A stretch of 64,000 nucleotides of DNA from Marinobacterium mangrovicola (GTDB lineage: Bacteria; Pseudomonadota; Gammaproteobacteria; Pseudomonadales; Balneatricaceae). The position numbers and the translations under genes are program-made. Below are positions 17,612 through 26,709 of this stretch, one piece after another; positions within the stretch are counted from its first letter, which is position 1, and each line of letters starts with the position of its first letter. Below the pieces are notes generated by a model, which was not told the origin of the DNA, ran no database searches, and worked only from the letters and a program-made list of their open reading frames with translations. The stretch lies in assembly GCF_004339595.1 (NCBI RefSeq), contig NZ_SMFU01000010.1, positions 186,001 through 250,000 on the forward strand, read 5' to 3'.

Positions 17612-18775
17612 TCAGTGTTTATAAGGATCGGCGGCATCCCTTAAGCCATCACCGAAGAAGTTGAAAGCCAGAATCACAACGATGACCGGCACCACCGGCA
17701 GAATCAGCCAGGGGTAGATCGCCACCACGTTGATATTCTGCGCCTCGTTCAGCAACACGCCCCAACTGGTGATGGGCGGCCGCAAGCCTAATCCCAGGAA
17801 ACTGAGCGCCGTCTCACCCAGAATCATGGCCGGGATCGACAGGGTCGCCGAGGCGATCAGGTGGCTGAGAATCCCCGGCAGCAGGTGGCGACGGATCACA
17901 CGGCCAGGCTTGGCGCCCATCAGCTCCGCTGCCATGCAGTAGTCCTCTTCACGCAACGCCATCAGCTTAGAGCGCACCGCACGGGCGAGCCCCGTCCAGT
18001 CCAGCAGCGCCAGTATCAGTGTGATACCGAAGAACACCCAGAGCGGGCTCCAGGTCACCGGAAGAATCGCCGACAGGGCCATCCAGAGCGGTAGTTCAGG
18101 GAAGGAGCGGATCACCTCGGTAACGCGCTGCACCGATGAGTCCACCCAGCCGCCGTAATAGCCGGCCAGACCGCCCAGGGTGATCCCCAGCACGAAACTG
18201 ATAAAGATACCGATCAGACCGATGGTCAGCGAGATACGCGCACCGTAGATGGTGCGTGACAGCATATCCCGGCCGAGGCGGTCGGTGCCCAGCAGGAAGA
18301 TAGTGGCACCTTCAGGGGCACAGAACAGGTGGATATCGGTCTCCCACAGGCTCCAGAACTCGTAGGGGTCGCTGCGGCAGAAAAAGCTCAGTGGATAGAC
18401 TTCGCTGGTGTTCTCCGAGTATTCCCGGATCAGCTTGTCCATGTTCAGGGTCTGCTCCCAGCCATAGACGAAGGGGCCGACAAATTCGCCGTCATGGAAC
18501 AGATGCACCGGCTGGGGCGGCGAGTAGATGTAGTCGGTGTGACGGGTTTTCAGCGCATAGGGCGCTAGCACCTCGGCGACCAGAATCGACAGATACATCG
18601 CCACCAGCAGCACGCCGCAGAACAGCGCCAGTTTGTGCCGTTTGAAGCCCCACCACATCAGTTGCCACTGGGAGGCGTAGTAGAGCTTCTCCTGCGCCGG
18701 TGTCAGCTGCTCGATGCTCTGCGGATCGAACGGCTTGTCGGAAACATAGTGCTCAATCACGTTTTCGTTGCTCAT
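17612..18775 (-). CDS. Oligopeptide-type ABC transporter permease (OppC/YejE-like)
   Basis: The second inner-membrane permease of the importer, 387 residues. One helix near residue 52-72 is followed by a long periplasmic insert (about 80-185) typical of YejE-like permeases, then a block of helices with the EAA loop (AAELMGAKPGRVIRRHLLPG). It overlaps the OppB-like gene by 4 bp and is the last gene of the unit. It should form the channel for peptides or similar solutes with its partner. A 7-bp inverted repeat spans its stop codon. Confidence 0.9.
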   Translation of the reverse strand: MSNENVIEHYVSDKPFDPQSIEQLTPAQEKLYYASQWQLMWWGFKRHKLALFCGVLLVAMYLSILVAEVLAPYALKTRHTDYIYSPPQPVHLFHDGEFVGPFVYGWEQTLNMDKLIREYSENTSEVYPLSFFCRSDPYEFWSLWETDIHLFCAPEGATIFLLGTDRLGRDMLSRTIYGARISLTIGLIGIFISFVLGITLGGLAGYYGGWVDSSVQRVTEVIRSFPELPLWMALSAILPVTWSPLWVFFGITLILALLDWTGLARAVRSKLMALREEDYCMAAELMGAKPGRVIRRHLLPGILSHLIASATLSIPAMILGETALSFLGLGLRPPITSWGVLLNEAQNINVVAIYPWLILPVVPVIVVILAFNFFGDGLRDAADPYKH

Positions 18776-19770
18776 GCCGCACGCCCTCCTTCCAGTCGGA
18801 TTCGGGGGTCGAGCAGGGCCAGGGCGATATCGGAGACCAGCACGCCTATCACGGTCAGCAGCGCCAGGAACATCAGGAAAGAACCCGCCAGGTACATATC
18901 CTGACTCTGCAGTGCAGCGATCAGGATCGGGCCCGTGGTCGGCAGTGACAGCACCACGGCGACGATCTCGGCACCGGAGATAATACTGGGCAGCATGCTA
19001 CCGATATCGGCGACAAAGAAGTTAAGTGACACCCGCAGCGGGTATTTAACCAGTAGTTTGAACGGCGGCACGCCCTTGGCGCGCCCGGTGACCACGTAGG
19101 GTTTATGTAGCTCATCGAGCAGGTTGGCCCTCAGGCGCCGGATCATCGCCGCGGTGCCGGAAGTACCGATGACGATCACCGGTATCCACAGGTGCTGCAG
19201 GATCGAGACGAACTTGTCCCAGCTCCAGTCGGCATCCAGGTATTCCGGGTCCATCAGGCCGCCGATGGAGATGCCGAAGGTGACGTTGGCGAAGTAGAGC
19301 ATCACCAGCGCCAGCAGGAAGTTGGGCGTCGCCAGGCCCAGAAAACCTACCAGTGTCAGGCCGTAATCGCCCCAGCTGTACTGGTGGGTGGCGGTGTACA
19401 TGCCGATCGGGAAGGCGATCATCCAGGTAAAAATGATGGTAAACACCGAGATGACAACGGTCAGGAACAGGCGGTCGCCGACCACCTCGCTCACCGGCAG
19501 TCCATACTCGAAGGAGTAGCCGAAATCACCGTGCAGCATCCCCGTGGCCCAGGTGAAATACTGCACCAGGAACGGCTCATCGAGCCCGTACTGCGAGCGC
19601 AGGGCAGCGATCTGTGCAGGATCGATCGATTCCCCCTGGCTCTCCAGCTCAGAGATATAGCTCTCCAGGTAGTCGCCCGGAGGCAGCTGGATAATCACGA
19701 AGATAATGAAGCTGATAACGATCAGGGTCGGGATCATCATCAGCATGCGGCGGGCAATATAGGGCAGCAT
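18772..19770 (-). CDS. Oligopeptide-type ABC transporter permease (OppB/YejB-like)
   Basis: The first inner-membrane permease of the importer, 332 residues with a signal-anchor-like first helix (residues 10-30) and about six helices in all. The conserved EAA-type cytoplasmic loop is seen around VTGRAKGVPPFKLLVKYPLR, the site that docks onto the ATPase. The start codon overlaps the end of the binding-protein gene by one base, and the stop overlaps the OppC-like gene. Family and role are clear; the substrate is set by the binding protein. Confidence 0.92.
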   Translation of the reverse strand: MLPYIARRMLMMIPTLIVISFIIFVIIQLPPGDYLESYISELESQGESIDPAQIAALRSQYGLDEPFLVQYFTWATGMLHGDFGYSFEYGLPVSEVVGDRLFLTVVISVFTIIFTWMIAFPIGMYTATHQYSWGDYGLTLVGFLGLATPNFLLALVMLYFANVTFGISIGGLMDPEYLDADWSWDKFVSILQHLWIPVIVIGTSGTAAMIRRLRANLLDELHKPYVVTGRAKGVPPFKLLVKYPLRVSLNFFVADIGSMLPSIISGAEIVAVVLSLPTTGPILIAALQSQDMYLAGSFLMFLALLTVIGVLVSDIALALLDPRIRLEGGRAA

Positions 19771-21716
19771 TACTGAACCTCCGCCGATGTCAGCGAGTTA
19801 TCCACATCCAGCCAGAAGCGCTCTGGCCGGAAGCGGCCAAAGAAGGCGTTGGGCTCCCAGTTCCACAGGGCGGTTTCCGGCACATTGCGCAGCGCCTTGT
19901 TGACCACAATCGGCTGCTTCACCTGGGTCACCGTGCCGATGGAGTAGACCTGATCGGCGCGGATCTCGAGAATCTCCTGCCAGGCTTGCCGCTTCTGTTC
20001 GATGCTGTCGGCGTGGCGCCACTCCTTGTACAGCGCGAGCAGGCGCTTGGGTTCTTCCATATCCGGCGGACTTTCCTGTTCGGTTTCATAGTGCTTGCCC
20101 CACTTGGGCCAGCACAGCTGCTGCTGGGAGGTGGGGGCAAATTCCGCCGGGCTCATATCGGCAGTGGCCAGACCGTTTTCGATGCCAGGCCAGACCGACA
20201 TCAGCGCATCGCCGGCAAACACCCGGTTGCGGAAGATCTCACGCTCGGTGGGTTTCACGTGCAGCTTTATACCGATATCCATCCAGCTATCGTGGATCAG
20301 TTCGAGGATATCGGTTTCTTCGGTGCTTTCGCCGGCGCTCTGGATGATGATCTCCATGGGGCGGCCATCGGGCAGCAGGCGAATGCCGCGGTCGTCACGT
20401 TCGGTCAGGCCAAGCTCATCGAGCAGCGCATTAGCCTGCTTGAGGTCGAAGCCGGCCCAGGCGTTGCGGTACTCCTCCTTAAACAGCGGAGATTCCGGGA
20501 TCAGCGTATCGGCGCCTTCCAGTGCCAGGCCGAAATAGATTACCTGGTTGATCTCATGACGGTTGACCGCCAAAGACAGTGCGCGGCGGAAACGTACATC
20601 GCGGATCAGCGGGCGCCAGGTATCGTCGTTGGTGTTCAGGTTCGGGTAGAGCGAGACCCTTGATCCACGTGAGGTGCTCCAGAGCCTTACGTCGTAGGGG
20701 TTACGGCTGGCGCCCTCGCGCAGGAAGGTGTAGTTGCTCATCTCCAGGTAGCGCCCCTGCAGGTCCGATTCGCCGGCGCCGGTCTTGGCCGGAATCAGTT
20801 TGCTGCTGGCGATATCGATGACGATCTCATCCAGGTAGGGCAGCTGATGGCCGTTGGCGTCAACGCGGTGATAGTAGGGGTTGCGCTTGAAGATGAAGTG
20901 CTCGGAGGGCATTTCGGTGGTTGGTATCCAGGGCTGAAGTGTGGGCAGCTCGGGATTATCGAAGCGGTACTGGTGATCCATGCGCTGATGCAGCCCGGTC
21001 CAGTTTTTCTTCTTGATATTGGCGCTGGCGACCAGCTCCGCCAGCTTGTAAGGCTCGGCGTAGTCGACGTGGAACTGTTTCATGTAGTGTGACGGGCGGT
21101 AGATAAACAGCGGGCTGGGGCCTGCCAGCGCCAGTAGAAACTCAGGGTTCGGGTTGTCCCAGGTGTAGCGTACGGTGAGAGGATCAAGCACCTCGAATCT
21201 GGGCGGCTTTCCATCTACCAGCATGGCGGCGGGTGGCCCGAAGGGATAGAGCTCCTCGTTCATCGCCATCTCTTCCCAGAAGTAACGGAAATCCTCGGCG
21301 GTAAACGGCTCGCCATCGGACCAGCGATGACCGGGACGCAGATGGAAGGTGAATTCGCGCTGCTGTTTCACCTCGAACGACTCCAGCAGGTCCGCTTCCA
21401 GTTCGACGTTTTCGTTGAAGCCGATCAGTCGCGCATAGCCATACACCACGAGCTGACGTATATCCTTCGCCTTGCCCATCAACAGGCGGATCGAACCGCC
21501 GTAGCGACCGGGCTCCAGGCTGTCTGAACGGCTGAGCAGCTGATCGACAAAGGGTTCGGACGGAACACGTTTATCTACCGGCGGCAGGGTGCCGGTTTCG
21601 ACCTGCTCAAGCAGAAACGGCGGTTCCTGCAGTGATATGGCATCGCTGGCGACCGCGGACAGGGTGCTGAAGGCACTCAGGATTAACAGGCCAAGCCAAG
21701 ATAGAACCGGTTTCAT
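19770..21716 (-). CDS. Oligopeptide-type ABC transporter solute-binding protein
   Basis: A periplasmic family-5 binding protein of 648 residues, longer than OppA (about 540) and closer in size to YejA-like proteins. It begins with a signal peptide (hydrophobic stretch about residues 5-22, likely cleaved after AVA). Family motifs include FTFHLRPGHRWSDGEPFTAEDF near residue 145 and VRFRRALSLAVNRHEINQVI near residue 380. It delivers peptides or peptide-like compounds to the two permeases. Tight overlaps place it second in an ATPase-SBP-permease-permease operon. The ligand cannot be predicted; microcin-C-like peptides, agrocinopine-like compounds and ordinary peptides are all known for this branch. 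Confidence 0.9.
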   Translation of the reverse strand: MKPVLSWLGLLILSAFSTLSAVASDAISLQEPPFLLEQVETGTLPPVDKRVPSEPFVDQLLSRSDSLEPGRYGGSIRLLMGKAKDIRQLVVYGYARLIGFNENVELEADLLESFEVKQQREFTFHLRPGHRWSDGEPFTAEDFRYFWEEMAMNEELYPFGPPAAMLVDGKPPRFEVLDPLTVRYTWDNPNPEFLLALAGPSPLFIYRPSHYMKQFHVDYAEPYKLAELVASANIKKKNWTGLHQRMDHQYRFDNPELPTLQPWIPTTEMPSEHFIFKRNPYYHRVDANGHQLPYLDEIVIDIASSKLIPAKTGAGESDLQGRYLEMSNYTFLREGASRNPYDVRLWSTSRGSRVSLYPNLNTNDDTWRPLIRDVRFRRALSLAVNRHEINQVIYFGLALEGADTLIPESPLFKEEYRNAWAGFDLKQANALLDELGLTERDDRGIRLLPDGRPMEIIIQSAGESTEETDILELIHDSWMDIGIKLHVKPTEREIFRNRVFAGDALMSVWPGIENGLATADMSPAEFAPTSQQQLCWPKWGKHYETEQESPPDMEEPKRLLALYKEWRHADSIEQKRQAWQEILEIRADQVYSIGTVTQVKQPIVVNKALRNVPETALWNWEPNAFFGRFRPERFWLDVDNSLTSAEVQ

Positions 21717-23638
21717 AGTCTGGCCTCCGGTGCGTTTTTCTCTCCCATCTCTCCAGTCTCATTAGACAATGCTGGCCCTGCCGCGATACGGACCAGGTGG
21801 TTTTCCGCCACCTGCTGCCATTCGGTATGCTGTTCTGGCCCATGCGCGTAAGGGCTGTCCCAGGATGCGGGGTCGCTGTAGTTGCTACCGATAATGCGCT
21901 GGAAATCTAGCGGGCGATCCAGATCCGGATAGGGGATGGCAGCCATCAGGGCGCGGGTATAGGGGTGAGTCGGGTTGCGCAGGATCTGTTCGCGTCTGCC
22001 GACCTCGACCAGCCGGCCGCGGCACATCACGCCGATACGGTCAGCGATGTAGTCGACCACCGCGATGTTGTGGGAGACAAACAGATAGGTCATACCCAGT
22101 TCCTGCTGCAGATCTTTCAGCAGGTTCAACACCTGGGCCTGTACCGATACATCCAGTGCGGAGACCGGCTCGTCCAAGATCAACAGCTCAGGCTCCAGTG
22201 CCAGGGCGCGGGCGATGCTGACGCGCTGACGCTGCCCACCGGAGAGGCTGTGCGGGTAACGGTTCAGAAAGCGCGGACTCAGGCCGACCAGTGCCAGCAG
22301 ATCCTTGGCTCTCTGGCGCTGACTCTGCTCGTTACCGAATTTGTGGATAACCAGAGGCTCACGCAGGATGTTCATGATGGTCATGCGCGGGTTCAGTGCG
22401 CCGTGAGGGTCCTGGAATACCAGGCCGATGCGGCGGCGGAACTGGCGCAGCTCCTCGCCCTGAAGGCTACCCAGATCTATCTGCTCACCGTGGGCGTTGT
22501 ACAGGATGGAGCCGGCGTCCGGTTTCAGCGCGCCCATCAGGAGTTTGCTCAGGGTGGTTTTGCCGCAGCCGCTTTCCCCTACCAGTCCGAACGACTCACC
22601 CACGGCTATATCCAGGCTCAGGTCGAATACGGCGCGGGTGGTACTCTGTTCACCGCCCAGCAGGCTGCCCTTACGTGAGCCAAAGCTTTTATCCAGGTTG
22701 GTGATGCTCAGGTGGGGAGCTGCCTGGCGCTGCGCCTCTGTTTTTGCGCCCAGACCATGTTTGAACGCGCTGGTCTCGTGAGCTATCTCCCGAATCGGTC
22801 TCAGCCTTTCGCCAGGCTTCATATCGAAGTGGGGGACGGCAGCAAAAAGTGCCTGCAGGTAAGGGTGCTGAGGGTTGCGGAACAGCGCTTCAGAAGGGCC
22901 GCTCTCCATCACTTCGCCGTGGTACATCACCACCAGATCATCGGCCATATTGGCGACCACACCCAGATCGTGGGTGATCAGCAGCACCGCCATACCCAGC
23001 TTTTGCTGCAGTGATTTAATCAGATGAAGGATCTGCGCCTGAACGGTGACATCCAGCGCGGTGGTGGGCTCATCGGCGATCAGCAGGGCCGGATGGCAGA
23101 TCAGCGCCATGGCGATCATGGCACGCTGCCGTAATCCGCCGGAAAGCTCAAAGGGGTAGGCGTTAAATGCCTGCTCAGGCTTGGGAAAACCAGCCAGCGT
23201 GAGCATTTCGATGGTGAGCTGTTTCTCTTCCGCCTTGGGAATATCGCGGTGCAGGCGAATCGCTTCGGTAATCTGGTTACCAATGGTGTGCATCGGTGAC
23301 AGAGAGACCATCGGTTCCTGGAAAATAATCGAGATCTTGTCGCCGCGGATCTCTCGCATCGCCGGGCTGTTTGGCGATAACTGGGCGATATCCACCGTTT
23401 CGCCCTCTGGCGGCGTGAACAGGATCTCACCCTGCGTAATAGACGCGTTGGCGGGCAGGATTCCGAGTATGGCCTGGGAGGTGACCGTCTTACCCGAACC
23501 GGACTCTCCCACCAAGGCGAGCGTACGCCCAGGCCAAAGTGTCAGCGAGATGCCTTTTACCGCGGGTACGGGAGTCCCGTGCAGGTTGAATTCAACGGCC
23601 AGGTCCCTGATCGCAAGCAAGGGTTTGATAACTTGCAC
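21713..23638 (-). CDS. Dual-domain oligopeptide ABC transporter ATPase (YejF/GsiA-like)
   Basis: A 641-residue cytoplasmic ATPase carrying two complete nucleotide-binding domains in one chain. The first has [20 protein letters not shown] and [12 protein letters not shown]; the second has [20 protein letters not shown] and [12 protein letters not shown]. The oligopeptide-family C-terminal zones ([11 protein letters not shown] and [15 protein letters not shown]) follow each. It powers the permeases encoded downstream, and its stop overlaps the binding-protein start. Reading begins at GTG 23638 with a GAGGA directly in front, too close for an ideal ribosome site. The AT-rich 220 bp upstream should hold the operon promoter. 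Confidence 0.93.
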   Translation of the reverse strand: MQVIKPLLAIRDLAVEFNLHGTPVPAVKGISLTLWPGRTLALVGESGSGKTVTSQAILGILPANASITQGEILFTPPEGETVDIAQLSPNSPAMREIRGDKISIIFQEPMVSLSPMHTIGNQITEAIRLHRDIPKAEEKQLTIEMLTLAGFPKPEQAFNAYPFELSGGLRQRAMIAMALICHPALLIADEPTTALDVTVQAQILHLIKSLQQKLGMAVLLITHDLGVVANMADDLVVMYHGEVMESGPSEALFRNPQHPYLQALFAAVPHFDMKPGERLRPIREIAHETSAFKHGLGAKTEAQRQAAPHLSITNLDKSFGSRKGSLLGGEQSTTRAVFDLSLDIAVGESFGLVGESGCGKTTLSKLLMGALKPDAGSILYNAHGEQIDLGSLQGEELRQFRRRIGLVFQDPHGALNPRMTIMNILREPLVIHKFGNEQSQRQRAKDLLALVGLSPRFLNRYPHSLSGGQRQRVSIARALALEPELLILDEPVSALDVSVQAQVLNLLKDLQQELGMTYLFVSHNIAVVDYIADRIGVMCRGRLVEVGRREQILRNPTHPYTRALMAAIPYPDLDRPLDFQRIIGSNYSDPASWDSPYAHGPEQHTEWQQVAENHLVRIAAGPALSNETGEMGEKNAPEARL

Positions 23639-23864
23639 TCCTCAATGCTGTGACGGAGGTGTTCCTGAAAAGAGTTTATGCAGTAATACACTTATTTTGT
23701 AAGCACAAATAACAATTATTACTGGGAGATATAGTTGTATTTATGGCTTTTATGCTGGGCCGGGCATAATCTTCTTGGCAACGCAGGTGTCGTTCGGCGG
23801 TGATCCGCTCAACGTTGTTCAGCACCCGTGATTTAGAGCACCACAGGTTGGAAAGGACAGCGCG

Positions 23865-24410
23865 ATGCCAGTGTTCAAATATCTCATGTTTTGTTTTCTA
23901 TTGTTACTGGCGGTTGCCCGCGTGAACGCTGCTGAGATCGACCGGCCGATCGAAGACTTTATGGGTCACTATATTGGCCATGCCGACAGCGAGGATGGTA
24001 TGGGGCGTGATATGAGCGTCACCATCGGAGAGATCCCGGGTAGCAGCGACTACTTCGTTGAATGGTCCACCGTTATCCACAAATCCAAGACCCGCACCAA
24101 GCGTGTCACCTACAACATCCGTTTCCAGGATTCGGATCGTGATGGCATCCATGCATCGGCCATGGCGAAGGATGTGTTTGGCAAATCCCGCCCGTTGGAC
24201 CCGCTCGAGGGGGATCCGCTGGTCTGGGCACGGATCAAGGGCGATACCCACGTGGTGTATGCGCTGATCATTACAGAGGACGGCGGCTACGATCTGCAGG
24301 TATACAAGCGCACCCTTAATGATGAAGGGCTCTGGCTGGATTTTACCCGTCAGAAAGACAATCTGCCCAAGCTTGAGATCTCTGCACAGCTCGTTCGCGT
24401 GTCTCAGTAA
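23865..24410 (+). CDS. Secreted protein of unknown function
   Basis: A 181-residue protein with a clear signal peptide (hydrophobic residues about 7-20, likely cleavage after VNA). The mature part is beta-rich with many charged residues; no catalytic motif or known domain was recognised. A good ribosome site (AAAGGA) precedes the ATG. It ends nine bases before the cyclase gene, so the two are probably co-transcribed and the protein may act in the periplasm near the cyclase sensor domain; that link is inference only. Confidence 0.75.
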   Translation: MPVFKYLMFCFLLLLAVARVNAAEIDRPIEDFMGHYIGHADSEDGMGRDMSVTIGEIPGSSDYFVEWSTVIHKSKTRTKRVTYNIRFQDSDRDGIHASAMAKDVFGKSRPLDPLEGDPLVWARIKGDTHVVYALIITEDGGYDLQVYKRTLNDEGLWLDFTRQKDNLPKLEISAQLVRVSQ

Positions 24411-24419
24411 GGACGCTGA

Positions 24420-26240
24420 ATGAAGCAGATTCGAGTTTCCGTCGCACACCTGCTGGTCAGCGTGTTCGGTTTGCTGATCACGCTGGGCTTCTGCGCGCTT
24501 GCCTACATCGCTATCGAAGAATCGCGAAATACGCTGATGGAGCAGCTGACCACCTTTGCTGAAAGTACCATGGCGTCGATTTCTGAACGGCTGGTCGAGC
24601 GCCTGACACCGGTGCAGGAGCAGCTGCGCTACCTCTCTTCCGGCGGCACCGTCGATGTCATCGCCGAAGCTGACTACAAGCGGTTGGGGCAGACCCTGGA
24701 TGGCGCTCTGGCGGCCACACCCCAGGTGCTGGGGCTGGGGTTTATCGGCATCAAGGGTGATATGACCTATGTGAACCGGGACAGCCGTTCGGTGATGATC
24801 GGCGACTGGCGCCAACGCTCCATGCCGCAGATTAAACGTTTCCTCTCCCATGAGCCCGGCCAGCTGGTCTGGCTGGACCCGCAGTGGAGCGAAACCCTGG
24901 GCCGCAGCATCATGCCGGCACTGATGCCGGTGAAGGATGGCGAACGTTTCCTCGGGTTGATCATCGCCGTGATCGCGATTGAGGATCTGTCGGCGTTCCT
25001 GGTCGAGCTGCAGTCCGAGTTCGATGGTGTACCTTTTGTGCTCTATAACGCCAAGACAGCGCTGGCTTACCCCAGACTGGAGCAGCATTACGAGCTGCCC
25101 TCCGGTCCTGAACGGCCGCTGCCGTTGCTGGCAGAGCTGGATGACCCGGTACTGGCGGCCTATGGTGCCGGAGAGCAGGAAGCGTTCGATCTGATCGACT
25201 CCCCCAACATGAACAGCGAACGTGTCACCCTGGATGGAGCGCGTTATGTGCTGCTGACCCAGACCCTGAGTGAAGGTGCGTTGCCAAGCTGGACCATCGG
25301 CACCTACTACAGCTGGGAGATCGTATCCGAGCGCTCTTCGCGGTTTTACATTCTGCTGGCAGCCAGCACGCTACTCTTGTTACTGATGCTGCTGGGTGCG
25401 ATCTGGCTGAGTAAAAAGATCAGCAACGCCGTGAACCGCATCGTGCAGGCGTTCGATACCTTTGCCCATTCTGATCTGTCCGAAGTACCCAAGCTTGAGG
25501 GTAGCTCAATAGCGGAGCTGGATCGGGTTGCTTCGGCATTTAACCTGATGGTCAGCTCGCTGAAAGATTTCCAGTTCGTGAAAAGCATGTTTGTGCGCTA
25601 CGTGCCGGATACCGTGGCGAAGCGTCTGCTAAGGGGCCGCGGCGTGCTGGAGCCTCAGGAGGTGGAGGCAACGGTACTGTTCTGTGATCTGCAGGGGTTC
25701 ACCCAACTGGCCCAGCAGATAAGGCCGGCTGAAATTGTCGATGTGTTGAACAGCTATTTCACCATGGTCGCCGAGTGCCTCGAAGAGGAGGGCGGAGTGA
25801 TTACCCAGTTCCAGGGAGATGCGGTGCTGGCTATCTTCAATGTGCCGCTGCCACTGGAACAGCATGAGCGACGCGCGATCAGAGCCGCCAATAAAATCAT
25901 CGAACGGATCGACCAGAACACTTATGCCGGGCGCAAGCTACAGTGCCGTATAGGTATCTGTACCGGGCCGATGATCGCCGGTGTGGTTGGTGCCAGCGAC
26001 AGGGCTAACTACACCGTGCATGGCGACACGGTGAACCTGGCGGCCCGCCTTGAGCAGGTCAACAAGGTGTACGGCACGCGGATTCTGATCGATGAATCGA
26101 CCGCCAAGGGGGCTGAACCGGGCACAGTGCGTCTGGTGGCGGAAACCCTGATCCGCGGCCGGGAAGGTCGCATCAAGGTATTCACACCCGGTGTGCCGGT
26201 CGTTGAAGCGGTGGGCGGTTTTCTGCGTGAAAACAGCTAG
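24420..26240 (+). CDS. Membrane-bound class III adenylate/guanylate cyclase
   Basis: A 606-residue signalling enzyme. Helix 1 (about residues 8-30) and helix 2 (about 303-325) flank a ~270-residue periplasmic sensor domain, probably Cache-like. A HAMP-type linker (about 328-380) leads to a class III cyclase domain (about 410-590). Metal-binding aspartates are in LFCDLQGFT and FQGDAVLAIF, and the transition-state Asn/Arg in HGDTVNLAARLE. The usual substrate-selecting lysine four positions before the second aspartate is glutamine here, so nucleotide preference is uncertain. It should make cAMP or cGMP in response to an external ligand. The cNMP-binding protein encoded near 6.7 kb is a possible receptor. 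Confidence 0.85.
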   Translation: MKQIRVSVAHLLVSVFGLLITLGFCALAYIAIEESRNTLMEQLTTFAESTMASISERLVERLTPVQEQLRYLSSGGTVDVIAEADYKRLGQTLDGALAATPQVLGLGFIGIKGDMTYVNRDSRSVMIGDWRQRSMPQIKRFLSHEPGQLVWLDPQWSETLGRSIMPALMPVKDGERFLGLIIAVIAIEDLSAFLVELQSEFDGVPFVLYNAKTALAYPRLEQHYELPSGPERPLPLLAELDDPVLAAYGAGEQEAFDLIDSPNMNSERVTLDGARYVLLTQTLSEGALPSWTIGTYYSWEIVSERSSRFYILLAASTLLLLLMLLGAIWLSKKISNAVNRIVQAFDTFAHSDLSEVPKLEGSSIAELDRVASAFNLMVSSLKDFQFVKSMFVRYVPDTVAKRLLRGRGVLEPQEVEATVLFCDLQGFTQLAQQIRPAEIVDVLNSYFTMVAECLEEEGGVITQFQGDAVLAIFNVPLPLEQHERRAIRAANKIIERIDQNTYAGRKLQCRIGICTGPMIAGVVGASDRANYTVHGDTVNLAARLEQVNKVYGTRILIDESTAKGAEPGTVRLVAETLIRGREGRIKVFTPGVPVVEAVGGFLRENS

Positions 26241-26390
26241 CGGTTTCTACAAAGAGTGGCTGCCACGCAGAGAACGAGGCTGATACAGAGATCCTCAGCC
26301 AAGACCGGTAAAGCCTTGCGCCAGATTATGGGCGCTTGCCGCCAGTGAGTGTTATCTTGGGCGCCTAACTGCAACCTCGGCGAGATTGAG

Positions 26391-26633
26391 ATGAAAGAGT
26401 TCATGTACGCGATGGGCCTGTGCCTGCTGATGATGTCGATCTGGAGCTTCTCCAAGATCCCCAGCGATGCGGATATCAGCCAGGCTGAGCCGGCACTGGT
26501 GCAGCAGCTGGAAAATGACCGGACGACCCTGAAATTTGTCTCCGGCAGTGCGCTGGTGCTGAGTGTGGTTTGCGGGCTGGTCGGCTGGCGTTCCCGCTCA
26601 CGGGAAGACGCCAATAAAAAATCGGTACAGTGA
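26391..26633 (+). CDS. Small membrane protein, unknown function
   Basis: An 80-residue protein with two predicted membrane helices (about residues 4-20 and 47-65) separated by a polar, acidic segment and ending in a basic tail rich in Arg and Lys. The ATG at 26391 follows a purine-rich stretch; reading could begin further left at a non-ATG codon, but that adds no hydrophobic or conserved-looking sequence. A strong bidirectional terminator follows directly. No family was recognised. Confidence 0.55.
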   Translation: MKEFMYAMGLCLLMMSIWSFSKIPSDADISQAEPALVQQLENDRTTLKFVSGSALVLSVVCGLVGWRSRSREDANKKSVQ

Positions 26634-26655
26634 TCGTTTTCCCTGTAGCGCATAA

Positions 26656-26685
26656 GAAAAAGGAGCCCATTTCGGCTCCTTTTCT
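26656..26685. terminator. Bidirectional intrinsic terminator
   Basis: A ten-base inverted repeat (AAAAGGAGCC and GGCTCCTTTT around a CATTTC loop) has A-rich and T-rich flanks, so it can end transcription from both the small membrane protein gene on the left and nhaC on the right. Confidence 0.9.
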
Positions 26686-26709
26686 GTTTGGCTTCAACGC
26701 TGGCGGCTA

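Noticed and set aside
17607-17632. Inverted repeat GCCGATC/GATCGGC at the end of the OppC-like gene as a terminator
   Set aside because: It overlaps the coding end, has a 12-base loop and no T-run; too weak to call.
23904-25088. A 394-codon minus-strand frame across the secreted protein and cyclase genes
   Set aside because: Antisense shadow of two genes with clear features on the plus strand.
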